64,000 nucleotides of DNA from Terebella lapidaria (lineage: Eukaryota; Annelida; Polychaeta; Terebellida; Terebellidae): positions 22,791,667 to 22,855,666 of the forward strand of contig OX424568.1 of the NCBI GenBank assembly GCA_949152475.1, written 5' to 3'. This document shows positions 1-11,429 of this stretch, in pieces (positions within the stretch are counted from its first letter, which is position 1; each line of letters opens with the position of its first letter). The translations under genes were made by a program, and so were the position numbers. The notes under the pieces are model-generated. The model ran no database searches and had not been told where the DNA came from. It saw only the letters and a program-made list of their open reading frames with translations.

Positions 1-300
1 TGTAATTTACACAGAAATGTGCCTTGGTTGCACAATGATCACATCACCGACAGTGAAAAAAGCAATCACACCATAGCATGTCAACAGGGGTAATTATCTT
101 CTTATCCTGGTAGTGGCAAGTTCCAAACTGACAAGTTGCAAACTATTGCAAAAGTACCAAGAGTAATTATAATAACTCAATTATACATATCATTTCGAGA
201 GTAAATTGATATCTTATTTGTGACGGTGGAGATGTGCATTATTATAACGCAACATGTTTCACTGCTGTCACTTCGAGATAAGGATGTCCTGCTAAATAAT

Positions 301-1010
301 TGTGCCATATTTATTTTTTATTTCAAAGCAAATTATTCCAAATTATCAAGCAATGGAAACATTTTTGCTGCAGCTAAAACTAAAATATTTTCGCTACAGC
401 TAAAACTACGGTGGCTTATTTGTCCCATATTTATTTTTTTACTTCACAGAAAATAAATTCCAAGTAACAGACTGCAGCTGCAGCTGAAACTATTTTCGCT
501 CAAACATTGTCGCAGTGTCACTCATGTTTTTTTTAGAGATTTCTTTTAGTTTTGTTTGGGATTTTTTTGAGATTGAGATTTTCAAGTGGCGAAAATAATT
601 TTAGCTGCAGTGAAAATATTTTAGCTCCAGTGAAAATATTTTAGCTCCAGTGAAAATATTTTTTATTTGGTGCGAAAATAGTTTTAGCTGTGGCAAAAAT
701 AGTTTTGGCTGTAGCGAGAATGTTTTAGCTGCACCTAAAATGGTTTTAACTACAGCAAAAATGTTTTTGGTGTTGCGAAAGTAGTTTTAGCTGCAGCGAA
801 AATATTTTAGCTGTAGCTAAAATAGTTTTAATTACAGTGAAAATGTTTTAGCTGGGGCGAAAATAGTTTTAGCTGCAGCAAAAATGTTTTAGCTGGAGCT
901 AAAATAGTTTTAGCTGCAGCGAGAAATATTTCCATTGCTTGATCATTTGGAATTAGTTTTCTTTGAAATAAAAAAAAATACATGGCACAAATAAGCCACC
1001 GTAGTCAGGC
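301..1010. repeat. Fold-back element with AGC-rich minisatellite core
   Basis: About 85 bases at 301-385 return as an inverted copy at roughly 898-1010: both carry TGTGCCAT, a T-rich stretch with ATTTCAAAG, and CAAGCAATGGAAA. A partial further copy of the outer part lies at 405-475. Between the arms, 590-925 is a degenerate tandem array of about 20-24 bases built on TTTTAGCTGCAGCGAAAATA. No protein is coded. I infer a non-autonomous fold-back element; no target duplication was found. Confidence 0.6.
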
Positions 1011-1628
1011 CATTTATTCTGGTGTAATTCTGAACGATCTACAACATAGATCGGGTGGTGTTGAATTTACTGGCCAGCCTGAAATTGAGATAGGGCACGA
1101 CAACTTCGTGTAATCATGAGTTCTTGAATACAAACCTGCGTTAGAAAAGCACTCGCGCAGCGGAAACGCTATTAGAGGTCAGACGAGGTGTGGGCTCGAT
1201 TTGTAATTACCCACTTCACACCATGTAATTGCAGAGAAATGCATAACTCATTTTAAAGGATATTGCTTTGTGTGCATACAGGACTCCGCACTTGATGCAT
1301 CATAGTAGTATGCATTTTTCAGATAGTATGATAAAGGTGACCTACAGTACATTGTTTAAAATTAAATGTTTTTGATTACCTTTAGTTTAATTGGATCCCA
1401 ATGCGTGGCGCCTTTGTATATGGTCACATGTGCAGAAACTAAGTATCTTCCACGGCTCTATTTGCATGGGTTTATATATATTTGTCCAGTTTCCTATAGC
1501 CAACCTTCATGGCCAAATTATTGCCGGTATGTATTGTGAGCTGTGACACCTTGTTCTATCGCAGACCCAGAAATTGGGGCACAATCTCCGGCATAAAGGA
1601 GCACGACTATACCGAACGTGTTAATACC
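1011..1628. other. No feature recognised
   Basis: Ordinary AT-rich DNA between the fold-back element and the GPCR relic. I see no splice-framed coding, inverted repeat or tandem repeat here. Confidence 0.4.
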
Positions 1629-1800
1629 TTGTTTCATACGGGAAACACTGCGATGATCTACGTGATACTATGTGACAAGAAGATGAGAAACGTGATAAAC
1701 GTCTTCCTGTCCAACCTGGCGGTGTCACATCACTGTACTGGATTGTTTCATGTGCTGGCAAACATATCTGAAGTTATACATACTATCTTGTTCCTCAAAG
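1629..1800 (+). pseudogene. Class A GPCR fragment, TM1 to TM2, decayed
   Basis: The frame opening at 1509 contains GNTAMIYVILCDKKMRNV followed by INVFLSNLAVSHH. This is the rhodopsin-family pattern of the conserved GN of helix 1, a basic KKMR first intracellular loop, and the N-x-FLxNLA of helix 2. The expected SD after NLAV reads SH, helix 1 is missing its first half, and no helix 3 to 7 was convincingly found downstream before the stop near 1829. The pattern is closest to peptide receptors (NPFF/SIFamide/CCK-like), but the subfamily cannot be set. I take it as a single-exon fossil of a host receptor. A live exon with nearby introns is less likely because the conserved positions have drifted. 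Confidence 0.45.
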
Positions 1801-2368
1801 CACTTACTGATCAATATATGCGTACATAACTAAAATGCAATTGGATGTATAATGTTTGCATGTGGTTTTTCGGAAAATTTCCATGTGATTTTTTTGGAAA
1901 AGGATTCCTACAAGTTTTTTGGAACTTTGCACATTGGTTGGTATAGTGTCAGCTGAGAACTCTATTGATTCCTATTGGTCCCTTATCATCCCTCAGAGGA
2001 TCTTTAACTCGGAGCACAACAGGTGTTTTATTTGGTCTTTTAGATCAGACACCAGGCATTATTATTTTTCTTTCAGCAGTATCCTGAAAACGTACATCAT
2101 ACGGAATCTTGAATCGTGTCAGAAATAGTTTGTTGGAAGAGATTGGGTTTTTCCCGGATCAATATTTTGGAAAAAGAGAGAATGCGGGGAGGGGTAGGGA
2201 GGAGGGTAGGCTCGACAGTTCATTTCAGATGTGTCTGCTTTTAATTTATGGTAATATAGTGATGTAATCGTGTTAGATTCCATTCTTCAGATTGAATACT
2301 GTATTTAAAAACGGCTTAAAATATATACTTGTAACAGGATTTATTCGATATATGAAGCATATCTCTTC
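1801..2368. other. No feature recognised
   Basis: A short open frame at 1919-2128 has a CTLVGI motif that could be a remnant of helix 3 of the same receptor, but the match is too weak to call. The rest is AT-rich with a G-rich purine patch near 2190. Confidence 0.3.
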
Positions 2369-4609
2369 AGACAACATCACACTCCGAACCGTATAACCCT
2401 ACAGACGTCTGTAGGGTTATACCAAGATGGCGGAGGGTTTGTAGCTTCATTTTGTTTCAAGCTATTTCGAGGGAATTTAATTACCTTTGATACAAAATGA
2501 GTTATTCCTTCCAAGAAGCATTTGTTGGTGTGTCTGAGGTCGTGTCTGTTTGTTGAGAAATGTTCTATTTCCGCTGATTTTTCGATCTCAAGATTCGTGC
2601 AAGTATAACCCTACCGCTACTACGGCCGTGAACAGATATAACCCTACCAGCCGAAACATGTGACAGTTAAGAATCAATTAAATCCTAACGTTTATCTGCA
2701 AAAAAAAACACAAACACCTGAGTAATACAGTAATAGTGACACCATTTATTCTGACCATCTGACAATTTGGCAGAGATTATGAATTTTGAAAAATTATGGT
2801 GCAAACAACAGTTTCAAGTTTGAAGATATATATATATATATATATATACTTTGACTCATTTACACTATTTTTGCTGAAATTTTTATGCTAAATGGTAACG
2901 TATCATTACTTGGTATATTTCACCTGTGAGTCAAACTCCAATTTTCAGTTTTTATACATTGATGTTTTCGATGAGAGCAATAGCAGCCCATTTCAAAATT
3001 TAGGGGGGACACTGAAAAAATTTTGAAAAACTGATGTCTCCCAGATCACTTCCGACTTGTACAATGATATACTTTTATATAAAATTTAATGCAATCTGGA
3101 GTTGCCTTCAGGGGTCAACTTTTTAAATCCATCTCGTGATTTACACCAAAGCAGGAATATACAATATCATAATATATTAAAATGATATTTATTGAAAATA
3201 TTCACACAGACAAGTTATACTTTTGAACTTGCAAGATGAGCCTGGACGGTCTGAGGGTTTGAGGGAAGGAAAATGTGCAAAATTGATGTATCTCAGATCT
3301 TTTCTGAAGTGTACATACTTCAGTACAATCATGGCAATACTAGAGGCATATATTCGTTGCTTCTGTTGCTATACCTACACATAGATGTAGTTATTATATT
3401 ATTGTTTGGGAATATTATTTTTTGTGAATAGAACAAATTTATGTGAAATTTATGTGTGTTTGAAAAACATGGCGTCAGACAGCCTGATAGAATTGCAATA
3501 TAAATACGAGTAAATGAACAAGAGTATTACCGCATCTACAGCCGACTTGTTGGTGATGAAACATAACCACGAATACTATAAAGTCGATCTTAAAACATGC
3601 ATGGCATGGTTTTGTTTCACCATATTATTATTTTGATTGGAAACACAATCTTACGTGCCATAGAATGAGAAGATATAACACGCAGAAAAAAATCATTGTC
3701 GTTATTCCCCTTGTGAAATTCTTTATCGGCAGGGTTATACGCGCTGATTGTTAGGGTTATAGCTCTGTCGGAGAGCTGTGTCATTAGGATTACAAGCATC
3801 ACAACAGCAGAACTTGAGGTTACGTGTGCGGCCACAGGGACAAAGGAGAGTAGAACCAGTACTCGAGGCTGAGTGAATACGAGAAAATTCAAGGATAAGT
3901 AGACACGAAACCCATTTCTTGGTTAAACAACCCTATTGATTAGTTTGATAACAATATGAAACAATGAACTCGAATCGTATTGTAACTCGAACTCGTATTG
4001 TAATAACTCTCTACTTCCCTCTCACAGAGAACAATTCTCGTAGATGGTCTTACAATACCATAATACCTCCAATACTGGTGCAGAGCTTGTCCATGCGAAA
4101 ATTGATTATTACTCGCATTTGTTTGTCGATTCGTCCATTATTCTTGCCAAAATGTGTTTTAGTTGCACTTTCCACAAATGACCAAAGTGTATGTTTTCTT
4201 TGTTCAATATTTGCTACTTAACTTTGTTGTAATCTGAGATTGTGACATAAAATATGGATAATGTCATCGCTGACTTAATTCGGTAGCAATAAGTCTACGC
4301 ATGGACAAGCGCCTCAACAGTAGTACCATGGGGTCAAAATCACACTAACAGATATAGTACGGCTAACGCCGCACAATAAACACACATATTTTCTTCTGCC
4401 TATTACCAACATCTGACAGATTTTAAACATAACCCGGCCACGCATTATCCATCAATTAACATCACGGAACTTCGACAAAACACTGGTTTTGTAAAAACCG
4501 TGACAAAGGCGCTGAAATACACACGCATTTCGTGGAAGCGAAGTACCTTCCGCCATCTTGCTATAACCCTACAGATATTTGTAGGGTTATACGGATCGGA
4601 ATGTGATCG
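2369..4609. mobile_element. Element A: non-autonomous inverted-repeat DNA element
   Basis: The left end (CACACTCCGAACCGTATAAC) recurs inverted at the right end, ending near 4609. Just inside each end is a palindrome built on TATAACCCTACAGA and its complement; the left one is a perfect 32-base palindrome at 2391-2422. Next comes an AAGATGGCGGAGGG-type motif (about 2424-2436 left, 4547-4558 inverted at right). Further TATAACCCTAC copies occur near 2610 and 2637. No transposase is coded. The flanks do not give a clean target duplication (AACAT against ATCGT if the ends are as drawn), so the exact borders are uncertain. The interior holds short open frames without recognisable content, a (TA)n run at 2829-2847, and AT-rich filler. 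Confidence 0.6.
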
Positions 4610-5939
4610 TGTTGATATCAGCCATGGCTCAGCTGTTTGTACTTATTTTCAAAAATGATATCAAAGAAGATTAACTCGCGTGACCCCATCACTTCCTTGA
4701 AAGGATGTTGCAAGACACATCATGTCCAGCTCATTCAACCTGGAATTGTCGTCAATTTTGATTAGATTTCAATGTGTCGTACTCCAGTAGAAAAATTGTG
4801 CTAGTTTGGCGAAATTCAATTTGCACCATCTGCTTGCAAAGATAATCTTATTGTTTCAAGTCGTGCTGATGAACACCACCATTTGAATGATCTTGTAGAA
4901 TTTGCATGCACGTCAACCATTCTCGATCAATTTCCTACTCACTCAAACTCCAAGTGGTATGAATTTTATCCAGCACACTGACAGTTCTCAGTGGAAAGTT
5001 TGCAGTGGACGAACACCTAAACCTTTACATCTTACACCGCCATTGATGGAGTTATCGTATCAAATGAGACGTTTTTCGCCAGCACCATAATTCATTGGAT
5101 TCAATGAATTCTTGATTCAACGTGCATGAACGTGAACCAAATACCAAGTAGGAATAATACAGTAATACAATATATGTTTTGTCATTGTAATGAAACTCCC
5201 AATGGGGTTTTCCTTTTGTAACTTTCAAGTTTTCAAAACTATATGTTGGAATATACCGGCATATGATATTGAATTTACCCCACCCCTATACTCACGCATT
5301 TGTGGCAGTTGTGACGTCCAATCCATGTTTGGTATGAGTTCCGCATTAACGCCAGACGATTGAATTTTGCAGCTATTTGTCTTCAAATATTACAACAGTA
5401 TGACTTCACTTGACCTTTTCTTGTTTTGATGAGATTCATATGTCACCTTAACGACAATATAACACTGATTGTCTATCAATTTTCACTCCATTGAAATGCC
5501 AAAGGAAATGGCAAAGGAAGTAAAATACTTCAAAGATTATAGGGGTCGTTGAGTACATACAGAGTGGATATTTCCTGTATTCTGGCTATATGACCATGTA
5601 TGTTCTGTATGTTCTACAGAAGTTAACGCCATAGCTACAATTCATTTATTGGTGGTGATAAATGTGCATATTACTTTTTTACTGACGAAAACAACTGGTC
5701 GGCAAACAATGGTCAATGCAATTCACTGTATATATTATATTTATTGTGAAGAGGGGATCAGCAGTTCCTCACGCATCACAAACTAAATGGGAAGTACAGC
5801 AAAATAGGCAGATATCTGGAGTGAAACAAATTCTGATATCAGAAGAAAAGTAAGTTTGGATGGCGGTGAAAAAATCATTCTCCCGATAGCCGGACGAGTC
5901 GCCCTGGAAAACAAAATTAGCTCAACGGCCAAGAAAGGT
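4610..5939. other. No feature recognised
   Basis: AT-rich sequence. Short open frames at 4902-5090 and 5783-6022 show no domain, splice context or codon regularity that would support a gene. Confidence 0.35.
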
Positions 5940-6570
5940 GTTTTATATTTCATATAGTAGCCATTTTGCCCCATGAAAATTGGGTCACTGCTCAATCTCA
6001 AGGTCACAAAAATATTCAGCATTTGTCACTTCCTATATGTCAACAATTCATTACTAAGCTGTAAATTCAATAATGAGAGAGATATTAGCTTTTTCGTACT
6101 GTGATCTTTAATATGTAGTCAAAGGTCAAATCAAAGGTCATCAGAATATTCGTCCTGTGACCTTGAAAATGAGGTCATAGATCAATATCCTTATCCAGGT
6201 CATGACAATATTCATGACAATATTTTTCTTTCGTATGTTCACAACTGATTTCTTAGCTGTAAAATCGATAATAAGCGAGATTTTAGCCATTTTGTGCTCG
6301 ACCTTGTGAATAGAATCAAAGCTCAAGTTCAAGGTCATGAGAACGTTCAGCATTTATCATTTCCTATATGTGCACAATTGATTCCAAAGCTGTAAAATCG
6401 ATAATAAGCGATATATTGGCCATTTCGTCCCGTGACCGTGGAAATGAGGTCAACGGTCAAATTCAAGGCTATGACAATATTCAGAATATATTATTTCCAA
6501 TATGTTCACAATTGGTTCCTAAATTGTAGAGTCGATAATAAGCGAGATATTAGAATATATTTAGGACACA
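5940..6570. repeat. Divergent ~133-base tandem repeat
   Basis: An anchor block AAGCTGTAAAATCGATAATA occurs near 6056, 6253, 6386 and 6520. Each copy is followed by an AGCGAGATATTAGCCATTTC-like block and a GTGACCTTG-AAATGAGGTCA block. The last three copies are spaced 133-134 bases apart; the first gap is 197. Copies are decayed. The GGTCA-rich phrase also appears in other divergent arrays of this window (35.5 kb, 51-54 kb). Confidence 0.7.
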
Positions 6571-6863
6571 CCCACTCGTCCTCCAAACTGCCCTTTAATA
6601 TTTTGTCGAAATCCGCGGAGGTTTTAGGGGGGGGGGGATTGGGGGGTAGGGGGGCAAGAGGTAGGCTGCTATGACTTTACTTAATCATTGTCAGGTTTGA
6701 ACCATATTCAGTACATGGTATGTGCTAGTGTTTTGTACAAATTGATTAAAATTTTTAAATTTCACCCTCAGATACATACAATTCAACATAATTGGTTAGA
6801 TAAATGCGTTTAGTTGAAATTGATTGTCAGATATTAATATTTGATTGACGCGATAGACGCATA

Positions 6864-7577
6864 CCAGGGTTTCCCGTAATATGGCCCACCCGATTGATGA
6901 CCCATGAGTCATCTTTGGTGAAAAAGTCCCAAAAGATGGCCCATGGGCGATAATTCGAATTCATTTTATAAAAAAATTTGTTGATGTGATTTTTTTCTAC
7001 AACGTATTTTCGATGAAAATGTAAAAGATTTATTGAACATGGATGTATTCCATCAAACATGTGTCAATTTTCACATCATGAAACTGTCACAGGGGCGTCA
7101 AAATCACAACGGGGTGACTGTTACGCTTATTGGCTTGAAATAGGAGCGTCAAAATCTCAATTCAATATGAGGAGTTACTGGCACCGCAGAGAGTTTCAAG
7201 TGAAAACAGTATTCTATAGGCCTAGATTTAACTATATGTACAGGTATTACTTGTGATATAATATTTCGTGAGAACGAAATATGTAACTGGAATATTTGGT
7301 ATACCGAGGTGTGTATATTTCCATATTAGAGGCACCGATGCGCAATATTCATCTATTGGTGAGATTTCTTTTTCTATTGCCTGATGTTTTTCTGATATAG
7401 AAGTGCAATTAAAAACTAAACATATATCCGTCATATATTCAGTATTTTGGCAATGTATTGGTGGAAAACGTTTTTTTCCGAAAGATCGCCCATGGGCCAT
7501 AATTCGGATTCGATTTTTATTCGGTGAGATGCTATTTTCCGAAAGATCGCCCAGGGCCATATTACGGAAAACCCCGG
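6864..7577. mobile_element. TA-flanked inverted-repeat element
   Basis: The left end CCAGGGTTTCCCGTAATATG matches the complement of the right end (CCGGGGTTTTCCGTAATATG) at most positions, and TA lies on both sides (6862-6863 and 7578-7579). A second inner block with GCCCATGGGCGATAATTCG occurs at both ends. The 714-base length, the lack of a transposase and the TA duplication fit a non-autonomous Tc1/mariner-like element. The superfamily is inferred from the TA alone. Confidence 0.6.
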
Positions 7578-7579
7578 TA

Positions 7580-8814
7580 TATTGGGGTTATATTTTTGTT
7601 TTCATGTCAGCGCTGGTGCTGCTCACAAATTTCTTCGATAGCGGTGCCTTATATGTCAAATTGCCGAACATAATTTCTTGGAAATTTCATCAAAACCAAA
7701 CCCCCAGCCCAGAAATAATTACCGACACCGGCCCTTGACATTCACCACGGGGTATTTTATGCATTAATGATGCGAATATTCTAAATATTTCAAGAGGCCA
7801 GTTGTGCAAAATATTTATCTCTTCTGTTGGACACTGTCAATTTATTCCATTCACATTTCCTACGCATTGATCTCGTGTAATATGCACGTTTTCTATGACT
7901 CCGATTTAGTTATTCAATAACAAACTTTGTTTATTTTTTCAAGGAAGTGAGCATCCAAGTAGCATCGTTTAATTATGACGATGGTTAACCCATCCTTATT
8001 TGTTTCTAGTTTATTGCAGTCATATAGACTGGACAAAAATCGCAATTATAATTAAGCTATTGTCATGGTTTTTCATCCGTGTCGTCCGTATAGGATGACT
8101 ATCGGTATGAAGCCATATACGGATATTTCCATTCATGTCATACTGCTGGCAGGCAATATTTGTGGTGACACTACTAGTGATATGCCTTTAGACCCGTGCT
8201 GCCATCTATCGAGTAGCGGTAAAGCATGGAACTAATGTTGCGGGCAAATACGAGTATTTTTGTTCATTTGGTCTGCTTTTATATTTCCTTCAAAACTTTC
8301 TTACTTCTAGATAACATTGTTTACTATATTGAATTGTATTTTGTTATTTTTTATACGTGAAGCACGTAGCAGACATAAAGATGGTGCGTAGCACATCGCA
8401 TTATGCAAGAGAATAAAACAGCTGGCACCTGAATATCATAACGTGGTGGAGATCATGATGTGCGTGCCGTGTTTTAGAATCGTTGCGAGAAGTGGTAAAT
8501 ATTACGGTTAATATTATATTTGTTCTTTAACACGATTTGCCAGGAGTTTAGCCTATATGTATATTACTGACAATTAAACGATATGCAACGTAGGATCCTG
8601 TGATCACGCCGGTTTACCCTACATGCACAACCCGGCCCTTTTATGTGTAGGCCTACGAGTTTCCATGAACTGACCATGTTGAATACTAGTGTACATCTAC
8701 ATTCTAGATATATATCCTAGGAAGATGTTAGATAAACATTGGTAGGCATATAAAACATCGTTAGTACTACACAATATATTTCCATACAGGAAAAATATGG
8801 ATCAACATTTTGCC
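7580..8814. other. No feature recognised
   Basis: AT-rich DNA with no supported gene, array or inverted repeat. Confidence 0.35.
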
Positions 8815-9075
8815 ACACGTCGCACATCTTTTTATGCTTTTTCGAGGGAATTACCTCTGATACAAATGAGTTTTTACTTCCAAGAATCACGTGTTCAGGA
8901 CAAAAAAAAGTAGTGTCTGTTCGCTGTTCGATCTCCGTATTCGCGTCGTGATGTATAACCCTACCGTTCGTTGCCTATACCATATCGATAGCTTACTGCG
9001 GCAGTGAACCGAACCCACCTGCTGAAACATGTGACACATAGGAATCCATTGTGCATGGGCAGTAATAAACAATAG
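8815..9075 (+). repeat. Partial second copy of element A left arm
   Basis: This stretch follows 2463-2690 of element A in the same orientation: TTTCGAGGGAATTACCTCTG, then ATGAGTTTTTACTTCCAAGAA, then a TATAACCCTACCG block, then GAAACATGTGACA. The terminal palindrome and the right arm are absent, so this is a truncated or strongly decayed copy. Confidence 0.55.
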
Positions 9076-9235
9076 GTCTATATTATGTAACGATGTGGTC
9101 AAAATATGTTGGCTCAAGACTCTCATCGCTCATAATTATTTTTCGTCCTAAGTAGGCTACAGTAGGACGAGAAACAGAAAATTAAACAGGAATGACCTTA
9201 CATAATAGGTGGTTTTATATTCACACCATTGATAT

Positions 9236-10455
9236 TTTTTCGTTGATATTTTTGCGACGACTCCATCTGGCAGTCGGACGGCAATTTTCTACTGAATTTC
9301 AAACTTCTACACCCTGCCAAATGCCGTAGAGCGTTGACCGACCTAGTGCTTTTGTTTAGGGGTCAGGTCATGTTATTGTCCACGCTGTAAGGCTAACTCA
9401 TTCTGAACTGATTACGACACATGGTGAGTAAAATATTTTTTCTGTAAAATACTGATATTATTACTTCAGAACGTGTTTTCGATGCAGTGTACAAGATACT
9501 AATGTACAATCCTGTGCTGTCCAATTATCCATTGGAGTCTGATTTGTTAATAATAGACCCTCGCTCACAAATGTGGCCCACAAGTAGGTAGTGTCCAAAG
9601 ATTGATAGCAATGTATTCGATAATTACAGCCCACCTACAGCAACACTTTATGACCTGGAGGTTTCAAATACTCTAAACTTCAATTGTGAGCAATAGAAAG
9701 CCACAACGTCATCTAAATAGGGCTCTAATAATTCATAATTGTAATGCTTGTGGTGTGTCAACGCTCTAAGGACATGGCGAACGCTTCAACGCTGCCTGGT
9801 CAAAGTTACATAGACCTTCTCCAAGAAGTATAGAAAGCCATTGAGAATGTCTTGTGCTTGTTTTGATGAACAAATAACCATTTTCTGAAGCGTTTTATGT
9901 GACGTTTCCATGAACCCGTTTTAGATATTCCACCCAAAAACTACCCATTACTGCAAGCAAATCCATACTGTTAACTTTGACCAGGCAGCTTTAGAGCGTA
10001 AACCATGTCCTTAGAGCGTTGACACGCCAAAAGCGATTCAATAATAAATTATTAGAACCCTATTTAGATGACGTTGGATTTTTATATTGCTCACAACTGA
10101 AGTTTGTACGAACTGGAGGTTTCAAGTTCTTACAGTTTTGCTGTACATGGGCCATAAGTTCTGAAAACATTGTGATCAATGTTTGGACACTACATATTTG
10201 TGGATCATATCTGTGGGCGAGGGCCTATTTCTGAACAAATCAGTCTCCAATGGATAATTGAACAGTACAGACTTGTGCATTGCTATCTCTTACACTGCAT
10301 CGAATCCCCGATTTAGGGGAATATGGTCAGTATTTTACAGAATAATTAGTTCACTCCCCATGTGTCGTCATCAGCTGCCAAAAAGTTAGCATTACAGCGT
10401 TGACAATAACATGACCTGACCCCCTAAACAATAGAACTAGGCCAGACAACGCTCT
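9236..10455. repeat. Fold-back element B (right arm interrupted)
   Basis: 9328-9806 and 9970-10455 are long inverted copies: for example TTTAGGGGTCAGGTCATG at left and its complement near 10412, and GTCAACGCTCTAAGGACATG at left against its complement near 10005. The spacer is about 160 bases. The motif AGAGCGTTGAC recurs inside the arms. The right arm does not end at 10455: it resumes at 17377, on the far side of element C. The outer arm also resembles a dispersed copy at 34792-34935. No coding capacity. Confidence 0.7.
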
Positions 10456-11190
10456 TAGTCTGGCAGCATAGTGCCGTTTTTTTTTGCTAACCACAAATCT
10501 GTGGTTATAGTTTTTTTTTCTCTGGAATGTTGGTCTGATGTATCTTCAGAATGATATCTAGGTGGGTGTGGAGTTGTCACCCTTGGGGAAATTTATAAAA
10601 ACGCGAAAATCCAAGATGGCTGCCCAAAAATGTTAAAAATAAATTTTTCTCATAGTTTCGTTACTATTTATGACACAGTCATAAATAAAACATCATTTCA
10701 TGGGTTTTTCTATATGCTAAGTCCGTTGCAACCACTATATTTTATCCAGAATGATATCTAGGTGGGTGTGGAGTTGTCACCCTTGGGGAAATTTATAAAA
10801 ACGCGAAAATCCAAGATGGCTGCCCAAAAATGTTAAAAATAAAATTTTCTCATAGTTTCGTTACTATTTATGACACAGTCATAAATAAAACATCATTTCA
10901 TGGGTTTTTCTATATGCTAAGTCCGTTGCAACCACTATATTTTATCCAGAATGGATAATAAACAAACTAATAGAAAATCCAAGATGGCCGCCAATGTTTC
11001 GAACATTAGAAAATGGCTTAGTGTGTGGTATTTACACTATATAACTAACTCACGAATATAACATCATTTTATTACTTCTTCTATGTATTGAATTCGATGC
11101 AGCCACTATACTGTATCCAGAATACATAATAAATAAACTAATATAAAATCCAAGATGGCCGCCAATGTTTCGAACACCCAAAATTACGTA
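10456..11190. repeat. Left terminal inverted repeat of element C with internal tandem units
   Basis: A 200-base unit starts at 10548 and repeats exactly one period later at 10748; the two copies are almost identical. At 10948 a related 171-base unit starts, followed at 11119 by a second, incomplete copy. Every unit starts CAGAATG or CAGAATA and holds an AAAATCCAAGATGGC block. The right inverted repeat has only one copy of each type, so the left end was expanded after the element formed. Confidence 0.75.
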
Positions 11191-11429
11191 GCATATGATA
11201 TTTTACATTATAAAACACACAGAGTACAAGTATCAATTAATATGTAGATTTCATGAGTGAATGCTGAATGCACCACAAACGTACAGCAGAGTTTCTGTAA
11301 AATATGCAAAATACATGACAACTGATTTGCTATTGAATAGTAAGATGCCCAAATACCATGGATACAAAGTTTAATGTGTGGTGAATAGACTAGAAATAGT
11401 TGTTTTATCGAAATACAAACAGTCAAAAA

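Noticed and set aside
1919-2128. Possible helix 3 of the GPCR relic (CTLVGI)
   Set aside because: Too short and the following residues do not match any helix 3 pattern.
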